Positions 12,670 through 14,242 of a DNA stretch of 14,242 bases are shown here, piece by piece. The translations under genes and the position numbers were made by a program. Position 1 is the first letter of the stretch, and every line of letters begins with the position of its first letter. This DNA is from an uncultured Asticcacaulis sp. (GTDB lineage Bacteria; Pseudomonadota; Alphaproteobacteria; Caulobacterales; Caulobacteraceae), in contig CAMLLA010000060.1 in the NCBI GenBank assembly GCA_946480525.1, positions 1-14,242 on the forward strand. The letters run 5' to 3'. Below the pieces are notes generated by a model. That model did no database searches. It was not told the origin of the DNA and worked only from the letters and a program-made list of their open reading frames with translations.

Positions 12670-13857
12670 TCATGAAGCAAAGCAGATTGTCATGCTAGGA
12701 TTTGTGAGGTGAATATATGCAGCAGTGGCAAATACGCATCCAATCATCGCAACGGTGCCCACGCCAATAAGCGCCGCACGATGCCACCTAATACGCCTCA
12801 GTAGGCTATCGAAAATATCAACGAATTGACCGCTAATTGCCTCAAACTCTCTCAGCAGCTTCTCACGTTGACGAGTGACATCCTCTCTAATGGCGAGCAA
12901 AGTAACCCACTGGTTAGTGATTGACATTGCAAGCAGCGCAAAAAAAGCCCACGCCCCAAACAACACTGCTACATCTATCCATAAATTAATGTCGCACGTT
13001 GTAGCGGGTTTTAACTGTGTAGCGACAATAATCGTAGCCACCGGTATCCCAAGCAATTGACTCTGTATGTCAACAAGAGACTTGTGTATTTGATTTACAT
13101 AAGTCAACTTTGTCGCTTCTAAATCGCCTCGGATTTTGGTATAAGAGAACGTTGATACAAATAGTTTATACCCCTTTTGCACCTCATCTACTAAGGCGCT
13201 GATATTCTCCATAATAAATGCAAATCGCTTACGTAGCGGTTGGCCCTGCGCTAAATCTATCAACGCTTCAGAGAAGATTTCAAGCTTTTGGTCTCGATGT
13301 CCATCATCTTTAAAAAATTCTATTATGCTTTTCAGCTTTTCAATATCCAACGACAGCAATGACGACTCATTGTAATACACTGGGATAGAAAATTTGCCCT
13401 TTTTTACAAAAATAAGTTCTTGCTTTGTTTTGTCTACATATGCGCAAGCTTCGGCAGCAAGATTGTAGAACTCAAGGGTTTTTATATATCTTGTGAAAAT
13501 ATCTGAGTTGGCGGTGTCATCAGAACCCAAATTAACACTAACGACATAAAAATTATTGCATTGTTCGAGCCGCGCGCCTGGTGCATTCAGTAGCCCGTCA
13601 AAATCCTTAGCGAGAATGCCCAACGCGAGTTTCGGCGCAGACACCCTAACTCGAACTTCTTGTCCCACCGCTAAGTTCAATGGTTCGTCTAGTACCGAGA
13701 TATTGGCATCACTTGCATTGGTGTCAGTAGATTCAATAAGTTGAATATCTGCCAGCACCGAACTGGTGGCTATGCGCAATAGCCCGCCATCCCCGCTAGG
13801 GTCGAATGTCGTATGACGATAGACATTCAGCAAGTTGATAAAGCTTACCGTTGGCAT
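12670..13857 (-). CDS. Hypothetical protein with C-terminal membrane helices (395 aa)
   Basis: Starts MPTVSFINLLNVYRHTTFDP. Residues 1 to ~250 are soluble, with a mixed alpha/beta N-terminal part (to ~165) and a helical part (~170-262). Then come hydrophobic segments at about 266-283 (weak), 292-313 and 361-383, with a charged, coiled-coil-like stretch between the last two (IREDVTRQREKLLREFEAIS, 323-342). No signal peptide. The ATG at 13857 lies 2 nt after the stop of the upstream gene, so the two are translationally coupled. Base composition is clearly AT-richer than the core genes. No family recognised. A cytosolic sensor domain attached to a membrane module is the layout of several defence effectors, which is only an analogy. 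Confidence 0.8.
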   Translation of the reverse strand: MPTVSFINLLNVYRHTTFDPSGDGGLLRIATSSVLADIQLIESTDTNASDANISVLDEPLNLAVGQEVRVRVSAPKLALGILAKDFDGLLNAPGARLEQCNNFYVVSVNLGSDDTANSDIFTRYIKTLEFYNLAAEACAYVDKTKQELIFVKKGKFSIPVYYNESSLLSLDIEKLKSIIEFFKDDGHRDQKLEIFSEALIDLAQGQPLRKRFAFIMENISALVDEVQKGYKLFVSTFSYTKIRGDLEATKLTYVNQIHKSLVDIQSQLLGIPVATIIVATQLKPATTCDINLWIDVAVLFGAWAFFALLAMSITNQWVTLLAIREDVTRQREKLLREFEAISGQFVDIFDSLLRRIRWHRAALIGVGTVAMIGCVFATAAYIHLTNPSMTICFAS

Positions 13858-13859
13858 GG

Positions 13860-14242
13860 CTACTCAGCAAGCAATTCAGGCTGTACTTCTGAGACAGGCG
13901 GTATCTCATTCCGCAATTCATCCGCAAGTTCGTTCGGAACGCCACGGACAATGAGCGTGTTCTCAAGTGGATCGTATTGTATGTTTCCGCCACTGAGCGC
14001 CTCTCGTTCAAACTCAATGGACCAGAGGGCGGTCTTACCTCTGAATTTTACCAACGACCCTAAGGCCCTGCGATCGGGAACAAAATGATCGTTCAACAAT
14101 ATGTCCGGGTCCGTCAGCACGTTCAGTAATTTATCTGGCTGAAGCGGCATAAGTTCATTCGCTAAGGCTTGAAATTCAAGTTCTTCCCTAGATCTGGCAT
14201 AGCGGTCACAAATAACCTTGGCCTTCGCAAGAAATTCATCCT
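13860..14242 (-). CDS. C-terminal part of a possible NdpA/YejK-like nucleoid-associated protein (partial)
   Basis: An open frame enters from the right edge and ends at the TAG at 13862-13860; 126 residues are visible and the frame is open to 14242, so the internal methionine at 14150 is not the start. The end reads LVKFRGKTALWSIEFEREAL, then NIQYDPLENTLIVRGVPNELADEL, which resembles the C-terminal FK-x-W-x-(I/L)-x-F ... L-x-I-x-x-LP-x-x-L pattern of the 37-kDa nucleoid-associated protein family (PF04245), as far as I can recall it. This assignment is weak because the diagnostic N-terminal part is outside. It is first gene of an operon with the 395-aa membrane protein (2-nt gap). Confidence 0.5.
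   Translation of the reverse strand, partial: DEFLAKAKVICDRYARSREELEFQALANELMPLQPDKLLNVLTDPDILLNDHFVPDRRALGSLVKFRGKTALWSIEFEREALSGGNIQYDPLENTLIVRGVPNELADELRNEIPPVSEVQPELLAE

Noticed and set aside
6832..14242. The 3' half of comM
   Set aside because: None of the expected downstream ComM blocks (AMNPCPCG-type region, C-terminal Mg-chelatase domain) appears in any frame.
1..14242. CRISPR array, tRNA, rRNA or replication origin
   Set aside because: No regularly spaced repeats, no recognisable tRNA or rRNA, and no DnaA-box cluster seen on reading both strands.

Overview
The window looks like chromosome of a GC-rich alphaproteobacterium, most likely Caulobacterales (Asticcacaulis/Brevundimonas-like; the genus is a guess). 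The grounds are the run rdgB, hemW, rsmI, yraN, gshB, comM, a GTTC-N7-GTTC LexA box of the alphaproteobacterial type upstream of comM, and GC-rich codon use. From about 6.82 kb onward the sequence changes character. comM is cut in the middle of its ATPase domain, and everything to the right edge is accessory DNA: small hypothetical genes, two different IS1595-family transposases, small regulators and, at the far right, an AT-richer operon of unknown function.

Core part (1-6820). On the minus strand an XRE/YozG-like HTH gene runs off the left edge and overlaps a DUF2975 four-helix membrane protein by 4 bp. Divergently, rdgB (nucleotide pool sanitation) is followed by a hairpin-forming intergenic repeat that supplies and may mask the hemW ribosome binding site, then hemW. 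A small outer-membrane beta-barrel protein with its own strong terminator comes next. rsmI and yraN overlap by 8 bp. gshB follows, then an intergenic region with the SOS box, then comM, broken just after its Walker B motif.

Island part (6823-14242). The first ~440 bp holds no convincing gene. It contains two short perfect hairpins and, on the minus strand, a promoter and terminator spaced for an ~85-nt RNA. A 43-aa protein and a DUF2158 protein follow, each ending in a strong stem-loop. An IS1595-type transposase (minus) and a second, divergent IS1595-type transposase (plus) point outward from a ~2.7-kb segment. That segment carries a 107-aa hypothetical protein, a 69-aa hypothetical protein, a two-gene membrane operon (231 aa plus a 39-aa single-helix protein), a small XRE regulator with a perfect 16-bp palindrome upstream, a 93-aa acidic protein and a DUF6471 protein. 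The DUF6471 gene and the second transposase share back-to-back promoters overlapped by GTATCG half-sites, suggesting a built-in transposition regulator. The right end is a minus-strand operon: an upstream gene entering from outside the window, whose C-terminus resembles nucleoid-associated NdpA/YejK proteins, and a 395-aa protein with C-terminal membrane helices 2 nt downstream. This pair is the best candidate for an undescribed (possibly defence) system.

The other half of comM, an integrase and the far junction are not visible here, so the mechanism and extent of the island cannot be settled from this window.
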